Assembly (NCBI GenBank): GCA_963794415.1
Contig: CAWCDI010000001.1
Span: forward strand, 248,001-312,000
Direction of reading: 5' to 3'
DNA from: CAVPTL01 sp963794415
Lineage (GTDB): Bacteria > Actinomycetota > Thermoleophilia > Gaiellales > JAICJC01
Length of the DNA: 64,000 nucleotides
Shown: in pieces, positions 49,069 to 58,580 of the stretch
Layout: each line of letters opens with the position of its first letter
Numbering within the stretch: position 1 is the first letter of the stretch
Notes under the pieces: model-generated
Seen by the model: only the letters and a program-made list of their open reading frames with translations
Told to the model about the DNA's origin: nothing
The model's database searches: none
Made by a program: the position numbers and the translations under genes

Positions 49069-50675
49069 CACGGCAGTTTAAACGCCTGGATGAGAGCCTT
49101 CTGCCCCTTGCCTCCCGGCACGGAGCCTGCGGCGATCACATACCCGCTGCCGACGGCAACAGGAGCGTTGGTGCCGGCCGAGAGCTTCTTGCTCCAGACG
49201 ACGTCACCAGTGTCGGCGTTGAGGGCCCAGAGGGTGCCGTCGTACGTGGTCGTGAAGACCACGTCGTTCGAGACCGTTGCTGCGCCGTACGCCGACGACG
49301 GGAACTTGTGATCCCACTTGATCGCGCCGGTGTTCTGGTCGATTGCAACCAGCTCGCCGGTGGCCGCGGTGAACGAGCCCGCGAACGTCGCAGTGGCCTT
49401 CTTGTCGTCGTAGATGGTGCCGAGGTTGTTGATCGCGGCATACGTCGTCTTGCCGTCGGTCGCGAGCTGCGACTCGACGCCACCGAGCTCACCAGGGAAC
49501 ACGGTGCGCGGCGACTTCACCTTCGTCGACGGGCCGTTCTCGGTGAGAAGACCGTCGTTGTCGTGGCCGTTGTGCTTGCCGACGGGGGTCTTCCACAGCA
49601 GCTTGCCCGTGGACTCGTCGACGGCGATCACGATGCCGCCCTTGCCGCCGTCGATGACGGCGGGGCTGCCGTTGACCGTCGTGAGCATGGGGGAGTTCTC
49701 CATGTCCCAGTCAGCGATGTCATGCGGGGTGAGCTGGTAGTACCAGTCCAGCTTGCCCGTGGTGTGGTCGAGCTTCACGATGGAGTCCGTGTAGAGGTTC
49801 GGGCCAGGCCGGCTCGAGCCCTGCGGCAGCTCCTTGGTGCCCGGGAACGGTGCCGGGTTGGAGACGCCGATGTAGACGTCGCCGTTGGCATCGAACGACG
49901 GCGGATCCCACTGGCCGCCACCCGAGTTGATGTTGGTGTACTTGTTCGACCAGAGGTTGGTCGGCACCTCGTCCCACTTCCACTTCACGTCACCGGTCTT
50001 GGCGTCCATCGCCCACAGAATCGCCTGGCCGTTGCCCTTGTAGAAGCCGGAGTTATTGCCCGGCACCGTTGACACGTAGAGCGTGCCGTCGTCGATGCCC
50101 GGGGCCATGTCGATGCCCTCGTTGGCGTTTCGGGTCAGCTTCTTGATCCAGAGCTGCTCACCGGTGGACGCCTGGATGGCGAAGGTCGAGTCGGCGGTAT
50201 TGCCGTAGACGACGCCGTTATCGACGGTCACGCCGTTGGGGCCGACCGACGGGCTGTTGTAGCTCTTGTACCACTTGACCTTGCCGGTGGCGAGGTCGAT
50301 CGCATAGACGTTCGAATCGATGTCCTGCGTGTAGACCACGCCGCCCGTGATGATCGGCGTCGTGGCGTAGGTGCCGAACGAGCCGGTCGCCTTGATCGGC
50401 ACGTTCCATGCCGACTTCAGCGTGCTGGCGTTGGAGGCGTTGATGGTGCCGCCCACATAGCGCGTGTTCTCGAGGTTTGCGCCCGGAAGCGCGTAGTCGG
50501 TCGCCAGGGTGGGCGTGGTGGAGGTGGAGCCAGTGCTGCCGGAGCTACTACCGGAACTGCTGCTACTGCTACTGCTGGACCCTCCGCACGCTGCAAGCCC
50601 GAGGACTGCGACGACCGTCAACGCTGCTCCGACACGCCGGCCAACTGAATGGTTCCGACGACTGAACAGACTCAC
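49068..50675 (-). CDS. PQQ-dependent dehydrogenase-like lipoprotein
   Basis: I choose GTG 50675, because GGAGG lies eight bases upstream; 535 residues. Signal with lipobox LGLAACGG, Ser/Gly/Thr linker, then an eight-bladed propeller with repeated tryptophan-docking motifs (ATGKVKWYKSY, STGEQLWIKKL, KTGDVKWKWDE, TTGKLDWYYQL, NTGAIKWDHKF, DTGDVVWSKKL). Resembles quinoprotein alcohol/glucose dehydrogenases. The vicinal disulphide of methanol dehydrogenases is absent. Substrate unknown. Electron transfer to the coupled cytochrome c is likely. Confidence 0.85.
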   Translation of the reverse strand: MSLFSRRNHSVGRRVGAALTVVAVLGLAACGGSSSSSSSSSGSSSGSTGSTSTTPTLATDYALPGANLENTRYVGGTINASNASTLKSAWNVPIKATGSFGTYATTPIITGGVVYTQDIDSNVYAIDLATGKVKWYKSYNSPSVGPNGVTVDNGVVYGNTADSTFAIQASTGEQLWIKKLTRNANEGIDMAPGIDDGTLYVSTVPGNNSGFYKGNGQAILWAMDAKTGDVKWKWDEVPTNLWSNKYTNINSGGGQWDPPSFDANGDVYIGVSNPAPFPGTKELPQGSSRPGPNLYTDSIVKLDHTTGKLDWYYQLTPHDIADWDMENSPMLTTVNGSPAVIDGGKGGIVIAVDESTGKLLWKTPVGKHNGHDNDGLLTENGPSTKVKSPRTVFPGELGGVESQLATDGKTTYAAINNLGTIYDDKKATATFAGSFTAATGELVAIDQNTGAIKWDHKFPSSAYGAATVSNDVVFTTTYDGTLWALNADTGDVVWSKKLSAGTNAPVAVGSGYVIAAGSVPGGKGQKALIQAFKLP

Positions 50676-50903
50676 TAACCTCACCTCCATGTTAAGTTTC
50701 TTGACAGTGAAACCCGAACATTCACCAAAGTGGTCACAATTGCCATCCGGTGAATTTCCCTGTGCTTCCAGGGCTCAAGCGATCTACGATAACACTTGAT
50801 GGTGCAATCTTCTCGCATTTCAAGCTTCAATCCTGCCATGGCCGTCAGATGGATCACATCCGAGCCACGGGATGTCGTTCGGCTTGTAACACGTGAAAGT
50901 GCG

Positions 50904-52277
50904 GTGAATGCAGGGCCAATCGACGTTGAGGCGGGACTTCGTGCGTGGCAGCGGCGAATCGGCCGCCACCGGGCGCTGGTGGTGGTGCGGCGGGCAATTC
51001 TTGTGGCCCTCGCTGTCGCGGTGGTGGGTGCGCTCCTGGCGCGGCTCGCCGGCGGTTCGGCGGTCTGGTGGATCGCCCCGGCGATCGTCGCCTTCGGCGC
51101 GTGCGTGGCGGCCGGCATCGGCGGGCGCGGGGGCCAGGACGAGACCGCGCGCATCCTGGATCACGATCTGGGCCTGCGCGATCAGGTGTCAACGGCGCTC
51201 GAGCTGGAGCGCGAGGGCGGTGAGCGGCGCGGGCTGGTCGCCATGGTGATCGCCGACGGGCGCGCGGCAGTGGGCCGGAGCCTCGCATCGGCGCACGTCG
51301 CGGGGCGCCCAGGCGGCTTCGAGTGGGCGGCGCTGGCGGTGTGCGCGCTGGCGCTCGCAGCGGTGCTCCTGGTGCCGTCCATCGGCGGCGGCAGCGGCTC
51401 GGGGCAGAGCGCGGCGCGGGCAAACGGCGCGAGCCAGGTGGCCTCCGGCGCATCGGGCTCCGGCAACCTGAACGGCGGCAAGGGGCTGAGCGGCTTCAAG
51501 TCGAGCCTGAAGCAGCCGCGCATCAATGCAGTCGCTCCGGGCCAGACCAGATCCGGCGGCGCGCTCTCGGGGCACAGCCCCTACGGCGCCGGCATCGCGG
51601 CGAAGAACCCGCAGGGCGACATCGCCCAGTCCAACCGGTCGCTCGGCCCCGACACCTCGGCGAAGTCCGCCCAGGCAGCCAGCCAGGGCGCCGGCGGGGC
51701 GAGCGAGGGACACGCGGCCGGGGGCGGTAAGGCGGTTGCAGTCACCGGCCCGCAGACGGCGACCAAGGGCTCGGCGTCGGTGGGAGGTGCCGCGGGCAAC
51801 ACGCTGGGCGGCGGTGGCGGCCAGTCGGGCGGGAAGCAGCCAAACGCCCGCAACGTGCAGGCCGGCAACAAGGGCGGCAACTCGCCCGGCGGCGCGGGCG
51901 CATCCGGCAACGGCTCGGGCGGGCAGCAGCAGCACAGCGGCAAGGCCGGCGGCGGCACCGCCGGCGGCACGCGCGGCACCACCCAGCAGGGAACCGGCCT
52001 GGTGCCGCAGCTCGGCTTCGGCGGCAAGCTCCCGATCCAGCCCGGCTACGCGCCCTCTGCCGCAGGCAAGAGCTCGGCGGGGGAGGGCTCGTCCCAGGCG
52101 CTGAACGGCGGCGGGGGCGCCTCTCGCGTGGGCACGGCGGGCGCCGGGAGCGGCGGCGTGGGCAAGAACGGCATCCACTACGTGCCTCCGGGGGGCGGCG
52201 CGGTGGGAGGGGCTGACCGCGAGCTGCTCCTGGGCTACTTCGGTGGCTTCGGGCGCATCACCGCGGCCGGCTGGTAA
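50904..52277 (+). CDS. Gly/Ser-rich membrane protein of VWA operon
   Basis: From GTG 50904 (ATG 50838 also possible), about 457 residues. An N-terminal helix (DVEAGLRAWQRRIGRHRALV) and two TM hairpins (AILVALAVAVVGALLARLA, WIAPAIVAFGACVAAG) are followed by RGGQDETARILDHDLGLRDQ, a cytoplasmic domain. A third TM (WAALAVCALALAAVLLVPS) leads into about 280 residues of Gly/Ala/Ser/Gln low complexity ending in DRELLLGYFGGFGRITAAGW. It heads the operon with two VWA-type proteins. Family not recognised. Confidence 0.7.
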   Translation: MNAGPIDVEAGLRAWQRRIGRHRALVVVRRAILVALAVAVVGALLARLAGGSAVWWIAPAIVAFGACVAAGIGGRGGQDETARILDHDLGLRDQVSTALELEREGGERRGLVAMVIADGRAAVGRSLASAHVAGRPGGFEWAALAVCALALAAVLLVPSIGGGSGSGQSAARANGASQVASGASGSGNLNGGKGLSGFKSSLKQPRINAVAPGQTRSGGALSGHSPYGAGIAAKNPQGDIAQSNRSLGPDTSAKSAQAASQGAGGASEGHAAGGGKAVAVTGPQTATKGSASVGGAAGNTLGGGGGQSGGKQPNARNVQAGNKGGNSPGGAGASGNGSGGQQQHSGKAGGGTAGGTRGTTQQGTGLVPQLGFGGKLPIQPGYAPSAAGKSSAGEGSSQALNGGGGASRVGTAGAGSGGVGKNGIHYVPPGGGAVGGADRELLLGYFGGFGRITAAGW

Positions 52278-52283
52278 CACGGG

Positions 52284-54092
52284 GTGAGCTTCGATCGGCC
52301 GTGGTGGCTCGCCGGCCTGCTGCTGCTCGTCCCGCTGGTGATCCTGCACCTGCGCCGGCCCCGCGCAGGCCTCCACGACGTGCCGAGCCTGCTCCTCTGG
52401 GATCGGTTCGAGGCGCCGGCGGCAACCACCGAGCGGCGGTTCCGGCGGCCGCGCTACCCCATTCTCCTGGCGCTCCAGGCGCTGGCCGTGATCGCGCTGG
52501 TGCTGGCGCTCTCGGGGCCGAGCCGGGCGGGATCGGCCCCGGCGGCAAATCGCGTGTTCGTGCTGGACGACTCGGTGTGGATGGGCGTCGGCCAGCGCCT
52601 GGCGCAGGCCGAGCAGGCGATCGCGAAGATGGCGGGCCGCTCGGGCGGCGACCACATCGTGGTGGTCGCGGCGCAGGGCAATCCCGGCCTGGTCTACAGC
52701 GGTGACTCCGCGGGGGTGGCGGCGGGCCTCGCGAAGCTCGAGCCCTCGCCGTCGTCGCCCGACCTGCGCCCGGCGCTTGCCATCGGCGCGGGGCTCCTCG
52801 GCGGCGCCGGCGGAAGGCTGGTGGTGGTGCGCTCGCCCGAGGCCGCGATGCCCTCGGCGATCGCCTCGCCCGGCCAGTTGCAGCAGTTCGTGGTGGGCGA
52901 TCCGGCGGCCGACCAGGGCCTCTTCGATCCCAGCGCGCGGTGCGGCATCGGCACCGCGACGCAGTGCGAGATCTTCGCGACTGTGGCAAACACGTCGGGC
53001 CGCGCGGTGACCGATGCCTACACCGCGACGGTGGCGGGCCGGCCCGCGCTCTCGCGGGCCATCGCGGTGCCTGCGCACTCGCGGGCGATCATCGCGCTCA
53101 CCGCGACCCCCGGGGCGCGCGTGACGCTTCGGCTGCGCGGCCGCGACGCCCTGGCGGCCGACAACGCGGCCTACATCGACGTGCCGGGCGCTGCCAACGC
53201 GCCGCCGTCCTCGACCGTGACGCTGGTGGGCGAACCGGCAACCGCGCTTCCGCTCGCACGCGCCTTCGCGGCGATCCCGGGGGTCACCCTCGAGCTGCGC
53301 ACCGTGGCGACGTACAGGCCCAGCGACGCTGCGAAGAGCGTGCTGGTGGTGGTGGACGGGCAGCTGCCACGCGGCGGCCTGCCGAGGTCGCCGGCGGTGC
53401 TGCTGGTGCACCCCGCGGCGCTTCCGGACGGGGCCGTGCACGGGGCGCTTGCGACGGCGCCGGTGACGGGCGCCGACCAGCAGAGCCCCATCCTGAGCGG
53501 CGTTGACCTCTCGTCGCTCACCGTGGGTGCGAATGCCGCGACGGGCTACACGCTGCCGGTGTGGATGCAGCCGCTGGTGTGGAGTGGCGCGAATCCGCTG
53601 CTTGCCGTCGGCGACAACGGCAGCCAGCGTGAGGCGCTCCTCGCCTTCGACGTGAGCCACTCCGACCTGCCGCAGCTGGACGCGCTGCCGATCCTCGCGC
53701 GAAACATGCTGGTGTGGGCCACGCAGTGGGCGCCGTCGGCGGTGGCCTCGGGCACCCCGTTCACGGTGGCGGCGACGCCGGGCTCGAAGCAGACGTCGAT
53801 CGGCTCGACCGTGCCGGCAACCGCGTCGGGCACGGCGCCCCAGGCCTTCGCGGGGCTGCAGCCGGCAGCGACCGCTGTGACCCAGACCGGGCCCGCGAGC
53901 ACGCGGCGCGACCGGCTGGTGGCAAACCTCGAGTCGGCACCCTCGGCGATCCCGGCGCTGCCGGTTGACCTCTCGGCGTGGGCCAGGGGCGCAGCCCCCA
54001 GCGGGCGCACCGCGCTCTGGCCGTGGCTGGCCCTGCTGGGCGCGCTCGCGATCGCGGCGGAGTGGCTCTACTGGCGGAGGCTCGGCACGTGA
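52284..54092 (+). CDS. BatA-like membrane protein with degenerate VWA domain
   Basis: 602 residues from GTG 52284. The N-terminal BatA region (FDRPWWLAGLLLLVPLVILH, HLRRPRAGLHDVPSLLLW) and a second TM (LLALQALAVIALVLALSGP) precede a VWA-like fold. Its metal motif DDSVW replaces DxSxS, so metal binding is doubtful. A large beta-rich external part and a C-terminal TM (ALWPWLALLGALAIAAEWLY) follow. GTGA-coupled to the next VWA gene. Its partners in the family are MoxR ATPase and DUF58, both encoded on the other strand nearby. Confidence 0.75.
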   Translation: MSFDRPWWLAGLLLLVPLVILHLRRPRAGLHDVPSLLLWDRFEAPAATTERRFRRPRYPILLALQALAVIALVLALSGPSRAGSAPAANRVFVLDDSVWMGVGQRLAQAEQAIAKMAGRSGGDHIVVVAAQGNPGLVYSGDSAGVAAGLAKLEPSPSSPDLRPALAIGAGLLGGAGGRLVVVRSPEAAMPSAIASPGQLQQFVVGDPAADQGLFDPSARCGIGTATQCEIFATVANTSGRAVTDAYTATVAGRPALSRAIAVPAHSRAIIALTATPGARVTLRLRGRDALAADNAAYIDVPGAANAPPSSTVTLVGEPATALPLARAFAAIPGVTLELRTVATYRPSDAAKSVLVVVDGQLPRGGLPRSPAVLLVHPAALPDGAVHGALATAPVTGADQQSPILSGVDLSSLTVGANAATGYTLPVWMQPLVWSGANPLLAVGDNGSQREALLAFDVSHSDLPQLDALPILARNMLVWATQWAPSAVASGTPFTVAATPGSKQTSIGSTVPATASGTAPQAFAGLQPAATAVTQTGPASTRRDRLVANLESAPSAIPALPVDLSAWARGAAPSGRTALWPWLALLGALAIAAEWLYWRRLGT

Positions 54093-56605
54093 CCTTCGGC
54101 CACCCCTGGGTGCTGATCGGGCTGGTCGTGCCGGTCGCGGTGGTCGCGTGGCTCCTGGCGACGGGCCGCACGCGCGGGCTGCGCTGGGCGGTGCTCTCGT
54201 GGATGGCGGTCACGGCGCTGGTGGTCGCGCTTTCGGCGCCGGTGATCGGCTCGAGCCGGCCGGCGGCGGTGCTCGCGGTTGACCGCTCGGCCAGCATCGA
54301 CGCCTCGATGAACAACGCCGAGACCCAGTGGATCGGCCATGCGGCGGGAAGCTGCGTGAAGCCGTGCCGGGTGGTGGAGTTCGCGGCGGGGGCCCAGAGC
54401 GTGCCGGCATCGTCACAGGTCGTGCAAAACCACACGCCGGTTGGTGTCGCGGCCGACGACACCGACATCGCCGCAGGCCTGCGCGCGGCCATCGCAGCGG
54501 CGCCGGCGGGTGGCCGCGTGGTGGTGGTGACCGACGGCGACCAGACCGCGGGCGACGCGCTGAACGCCGTCGCAGCGGCCAGGATCCGCGGGGTCTCGGT
54601 GGATGCCTCGGTGCTCAAGCGCCAGGTGGTGGACGCCGCGATCACCCGCGTGGTGGCGCCGTCCACCGTGCATCAGGGCGACACGGTCTCGCTCACCATC
54701 ACCGTGAAGGCGACGGCGCGGGCGCCGGGCCAGCTCCTGGTGAGCCGCGACGGCGGAAAGCCCGACTCCGAGGTGATCCAGATGCGCGACGGCGAGACGC
54801 CGTTCACGCTCTCCTACACGGCCACGACGCAGGGCTGGCACTCGTTCGCGGTGAGCGTGCACCTCTTCAACGACCAGATCCCGCAGAACAACAAGCTGGC
54901 GGTGGTGGTGCACGTCGATCCGCCGCCGCGGGTGCTTGTCGTGAGCTCGACCACGTCGCAGCTCGCGCCGCTCCTGCAGAGCAAGGGCCTGAACGTGTCG
55001 GTGGTCACCCCCCGGCAGCTGCCGTCCGCCGCGGGCTCGTATGCGGGCATCGACGCGGTGGAGCTCGAGAACGTGAACGCGGCCGACGTCTCGGCGGCGC
55101 AGGTGGGCGCACTCGACCAGGCCGTGCGCATCGGCGGCCTCGGCGTGACGGCGTTCGGCGGGCCGCACAGCTTCTCGCTGGGCGGCTATGCGCGCAGCGG
55201 GATCCAGCGGATGCTGCCGGTCTCGAGCCTCATCCCCGGCGACCTGCAGCGAAAGAACCTGGCGCTCCAGCTGGTGCTCGACCGCTCGGGCAGCATGGGC
55301 GACCTCTCCGGCGGCGTGCCCAAGATCCAGATGGCCCAGCAGGCGGCGATCCAGTCGCTCAACTTCGTGGCCAAGCACCGCGACGAGATGGGCGTGGTGG
55401 CCTTCGACATCGCCCCGCACGTGCTCCTGCCGATGCAGCGGATCGCGACGGCCGGTGATCGAAACGCCGCGGCGAAGAAGATCGACGGCCTGCAGGCAGA
55501 CGGCGGCACCGACATCTACCTGGGGCTCCAGCGCGGGCTCGCGCAGATCCTCAAGTCCGGCTCGAAGAACCGCCACATGATCCTCATGACCGACGGCATC
55601 TCCCAGCCGCACAACTACACGAAGCTCCTGCAGCTGATCGCGGCAAACCACATCTCGGTCGCGACGGTCGCGCTCGGCACCGACGTGGACGCGGCCCTCC
55701 TGAAGGCCATCGCAAAGGCCACGGGCGGCAACTTCTACCAGACCACCAACGCCCGCGACCTGCCGAAGATCTTCATCAAGGAGACGCGGCTGAGCGCGAA
55801 GCCCGTGCAGGTGCGCGGCGACCTGCAGGTGCGCGCCGTCTCGAGCTCGCCGGTGGTGCGCTCGCTCACGGGAAAGACGCTTCCCGGCGTGACCGGCAAC
55901 GTGGTGACGCAGCTGAAGCCCGGCGCGCAGAACGACCTGGTGGCCAAGAACGGCGCCACGACGGCCAATCCGGCGCTCGCCCAGTGGCAGTACGGCACGG
56001 GCCGCGTGGTGGCGTGGACGCCCGGCCTGGGCGCGCCGTGGGCCACGGCCTGGCTCGACCAGCCCGATCTCTGGAACGACGCCGCGCGGTGGGTGGCGCG
56101 GCCCGATGCGAGCTCGACGCTGCCGCTGACCGTGACCAACGGCGCGGCGACCACCATGCAGCTTGATCTCTCGTCGCTCGGCGTGATCTCGGCAGCGGTG
56201 ATCCCGGCGCAGATCACGGTGGGCGGCACGGCCGAGGACTTCCAGCTCGCGGCCTCGTCGCCGGGCATCTACGTCGCGCGGCTGCCGCAGATCGCGGGCG
56301 GCGTCTACCCGCTCACGCTGCAGATCCCGGGCGGCTCGCAGCAGCGGCTGGTGGCGGTGCCCTACCCGGCCGAGTTCGTGCCGCAGCCCGACGGGCCGGG
56401 CGTGCTGGGCCAGGTGGTGACGCAGACCGGTGGCGAGCTCCTGGGGCCGTCGCAGTACGGGGTGCTCTCGACCGGCGGAAACGCGCTCTGGCCGTGGCTC
56501 GTGGCGCTCGCGCTCCTGCTCTTTGCCATCAGCATCGCGGGCAGGATGATCGTGCGGCCGCAGCGCTCGAATCTCGCGCCGGCCGACGAGCCGGTTCAGG
56601 CGTAG
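54089..56605 (+). CDS. VWA-domain membrane protein (BatB/YfbK-like)
   Basis: 838 residues from GTG 54089. Two TM helices at the N-terminus (HPWVLIGLVVPVAVVAWLLA, WAVLSWMAVTALVVALSAP) are followed by a first VWA-like fold (AVLAVDRSASIDASMNN, about 70) and an Ig-like domain (about 195-280). A GATase1-like region comes next (VVTPRQLPSAAGSYAGIDAV and GGLGVTAFGGPHSF). A canonical VWA has an intact MIDAS motif (LVLDRSGSM, about 395; GGTDIYLGL; LMTDGIS). The protein ends in a TM (LWPWLVALALLLFAISIAG). It probably assembles with the MoxR/DUF58 pair as an envelope chaperone complex. Confidence 0.82.
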   Translation: MTFGHPWVLIGLVVPVAVVAWLLATGRTRGLRWAVLSWMAVTALVVALSAPVIGSSRPAAVLAVDRSASIDASMNNAETQWIGHAAGSCVKPCRVVEFAAGAQSVPASSQVVQNHTPVGVAADDTDIAAGLRAAIAAAPAGGRVVVVTDGDQTAGDALNAVAAARIRGVSVDASVLKRQVVDAAITRVVAPSTVHQGDTVSLTITVKATARAPGQLLVSRDGGKPDSEVIQMRDGETPFTLSYTATTQGWHSFAVSVHLFNDQIPQNNKLAVVVHVDPPPRVLVVSSTTSQLAPLLQSKGLNVSVVTPRQLPSAAGSYAGIDAVELENVNAADVSAAQVGALDQAVRIGGLGVTAFGGPHSFSLGGYARSGIQRMLPVSSLIPGDLQRKNLALQLVLDRSGSMGDLSGGVPKIQMAQQAAIQSLNFVAKHRDEMGVVAFDIAPHVLLPMQRIATAGDRNAAAKKIDGLQADGGTDIYLGLQRGLAQILKSGSKNRHMILMTDGISQPHNYTKLLQLIAANHISVATVALGTDVDAALLKAIAKATGGNFYQTTNARDLPKIFIKETRLSAKPVQVRGDLQVRAVSSSPVVRSLTGKTLPGVTGNVVTQLKPGAQNDLVAKNGATTANPALAQWQYGTGRVVAWTPGLGAPWATAWLDQPDLWNDAARWVARPDASSTLPLTVTNGAATTMQLDLSSLGVISAAVIPAQITVGGTAEDFQLAASSPGIYVARLPQIAGGVYPLTLQIPGGSQQRLVAVPYPAEFVPQPDGPGVLGQVVTQTGGELLGPSQYGVLSTGGNALWPWLVALALLLFAISIAGRMIVRPQRSNLAPADEPVQA

Positions 56606-57480
56606 GCGAGCGCCGCGTCGCGGGCGTGTGAGAGCAGCAGGTCGAGCGGCTCGACGTCGGTGTCCGCGCGCACGTAGCCGATGCCCTCGCGCCGGCACCC
56701 GCGCTCCACGGACTCCGTGAACTCGGCGAACCGGCGCGCGTAGTCACCGGCCCGCTCGTCGGTGAGCGTGGTGGAGATGGTGCGGCCCGACTCCGAGTCG
56801 CGCAGCTCGACGGGGCCGCGCAGGTCGATGGTGCGCTCCTGCGGTGCGATCACGTGGATCAGCGAGGCCGACCGGGCCGAGCCACCGAGGAGCGCGAGCG
56901 ACTGGTCGATCTCGTCCTGCGGCAGGTTGAGGTCGGAGATGAGCGCCACCAGGTCGGGCTGCGCGGGCGAGCGGCGGTAGTCGCGGATGCTCGCCGCCAG
57001 GCCGGTCTGGGTGGCCGTCGGCATGCGCTCGATCTCGTCGGTGAGGGCGATCATCTGGCGGGCGCCGTCCAGCCGTGGGAGAGCCACCGCCTTGCCGTCG
57101 CCCAGCGAGTACACCTGGGCCGCGTCCCCCTTCAGGAGCGCCACGGCGCCGAGGCATGCGGCCAGCCGCTGGGCGTGGCGGGCCTTGGACGGCTCGCCGA
57201 AGCGCATCGAGCGGCTGGTATCCACCAGGATCACAATCGAGAGGCGTCCCTCCTCGGGCCCCACCTTCACCACCAGCTGGCGCAGCCGCGCGTACACGTT
57301 CCAGTCGATGCGGCGGAGCTCGTCCCCGGCGATGTAGGGCCGGTAGTCCGAGAACTCCACGCGCGGCACGCGGGCGTTTCCCTCGCGCTCGCCCGAGAGG
57401 CCTGCGACCACCGCGGTGAGCGTCGAGAGCCGCAGCCGCTCGAGCTGGCGCACCGTGCCCGCGTCGAGCAGCTCGGTCAC
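56596..57480 (-). CDS. DUF58 domain protein
   Basis: 294 residues. The DUF58 motif FSDYRPYIAGDELRRIDWNV (about 43-62) is followed by a VWA-like fold with ILVDTSRSM (about 84) and LISDLNLPQDE. Coupled to the MoxR gene upstream (GTGA). Its stop overlaps the stop of the convergent VWA gene by ten bases. DUF58 proteins act with MoxR AAA ATPases in insertion of metal cofactors or complex maturation. The target is unknown. Confidence 0.88.
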   Translation of the reverse strand: MTELLDAGTVRQLERLRLSTLTAVVAGLSGEREGNARVPRVEFSDYRPYIAGDELRRIDWNVYARLRQLVVKVGPEEGRLSIVILVDTSRSMRFGEPSKARHAQRLAACLGAVALLKGDAAQVYSLGDGKAVALPRLDGARQMIALTDEIERMPTATQTGLAASIRDYRRSPAQPDLVALISDLNLPQDEIDQSLALLGGSARSASLIHVIAPQERTIDLRGPVELRDSESGRTISTTLTDERAGDYARRFAEFTESVERGCRREGIGYVRADTDVEPLDLLLSHARDAALAYA

Positions 57481-58502
57481 GGCCGGTCTTCAGGCAGCGC
57501 GCGCACCGCCTCGGCAACGATCTGATCGGCGGTGACGCCGTTTCGCTCGGCGTCGAAGTTCAGCACCAGGCGGTGGCGCAGGGCCGAGGGGGCCACCGCG
57601 CGGACGTCCTCGAGCGAGAGGTTGTGGCGGCCGTCGAGCAGCGCCGTGACGTTGCCGGCCATCGTGAGGGCCTGCGCGCCGCGCGGGCTGGGCCCGAGGC
57701 GCACGTTGTCGCGCACGATCGGCGCGGAGTCCGGGCCGGGCTGGAGGGCGATCACCAGGCGGCTCGCATAGTCGCGCACGTGGGCGGCGGCGGGGACGGA
57801 GCGGGCGAGCGCGCCCATCTGGAGCAGCTCGTCGGCGCTTGCCGACGTCTCGATCGAGACCGGGTCTGCGAGGGTGGAGGTGACGATGTCGGTCAGCTCG
57901 TCGGCCGTGGGGTACACGAACTCGATCTTCAGGAGAAAGCGGTCGAGCTGGGCCTCGGGCAGGGGATAGGTGCCCTGCAGCTCGACGGGGTTCTGGGTCG
58001 CGAGCACCGAGAACGGGCGCGGCAGCTCGTGCGTGGTGCGGCCGATGGTGACCTGGCCCTCCTGCATGGCCTCGAGGAGCGCGCTCTGGGTGCGCGGCGA
58101 GGCGCGGTTGATCTCGTCGGCAAGGATCAGGCCGGCGAAGACCGGGCCCGGCTGGAAGTCGAGCTGCGGCGCGTGGCCGCCGGCGCCCTCGACCAGGACG
58201 ACGGTGCCGGTGATGTCGGCGGGCATCAGGTCGGGCGTGAACTGGATGCGGCTGTACTCGGCGCCGACCGCCTTGGCAAAGGCGCGGGCGAGCGTGGTCT
58301 TGCCGAGCCCCGGGACTCCCTCGAGCAGGATGTGCGAGCCCAGGATGAGCCCGATCAGCGTGCCGCGGACGGCCTCCTGCTGGCCCACGATGATGCTCGA
58401 GACGCTCTGCTCGATGGCCAGGCTCTTCTCGCGAAATGCCGCTGGATCCATCCGCGCCTGGGGGTCTCGCGGCGCGTCATTCGAGCTTGCCTGGCTTGTC
58501 AC
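57477..58502 (-). CDS. moxR: MoxR-family AAA+ ATPase
   Basis: 341 residues from GTG 58502. Walker A EGVPGLGKTTLARAFA (about 59), Walker B with sensor GLILADEINRASPRTQSALL (about 130), VLATQNPVELQGTYPLPEAQ (sensor 1) and a lid domain to the C-terminus. MoxR ATPases remodel VWA-domain partners. Here it is translationally coupled to DUF58 and faces the VWA operon. Confidence 0.92.
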   Translation of the reverse strand: MTSQASSNDAPRDPQARMDPAAFREKSLAIEQSVSSIIVGQQEAVRGTLIGLILGSHILLEGVPGLGKTTLARAFAKAVGAEYSRIQFTPDLMPADITGTVVLVEGAGGHAPQLDFQPGPVFAGLILADEINRASPRTQSALLEAMQEGQVTIGRTTHELPRPFSVLATQNPVELQGTYPLPEAQLDRFLLKIEFVYPTADELTDIVTSTLADPVSIETSASADELLQMGALARSVPAAAHVRDYASRLVIALQPGPDSAPIVRDNVRLGPSPRGAQALTMAGNVTALLDGRHNLSLEDVRAVAPSALRHRLVLNFDAERNGVTADQIVAEAVRALPEDRP

Positions 58503-58580
58503 GCCGGGAACTCTACACTCGTTGTGCGGCCGGCCACGGAGGACTATTCTGGTGGCAACCGTAACAAGGAGCGGTCAAAA

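Noticed and set aside
54413..56698. A 761-codon His/Arg-rich frame opposite the VWA gene
   Set aside because: Antisense shadow in GC-rich DNA; no domain, while the + strand carries an intact VWA protein.
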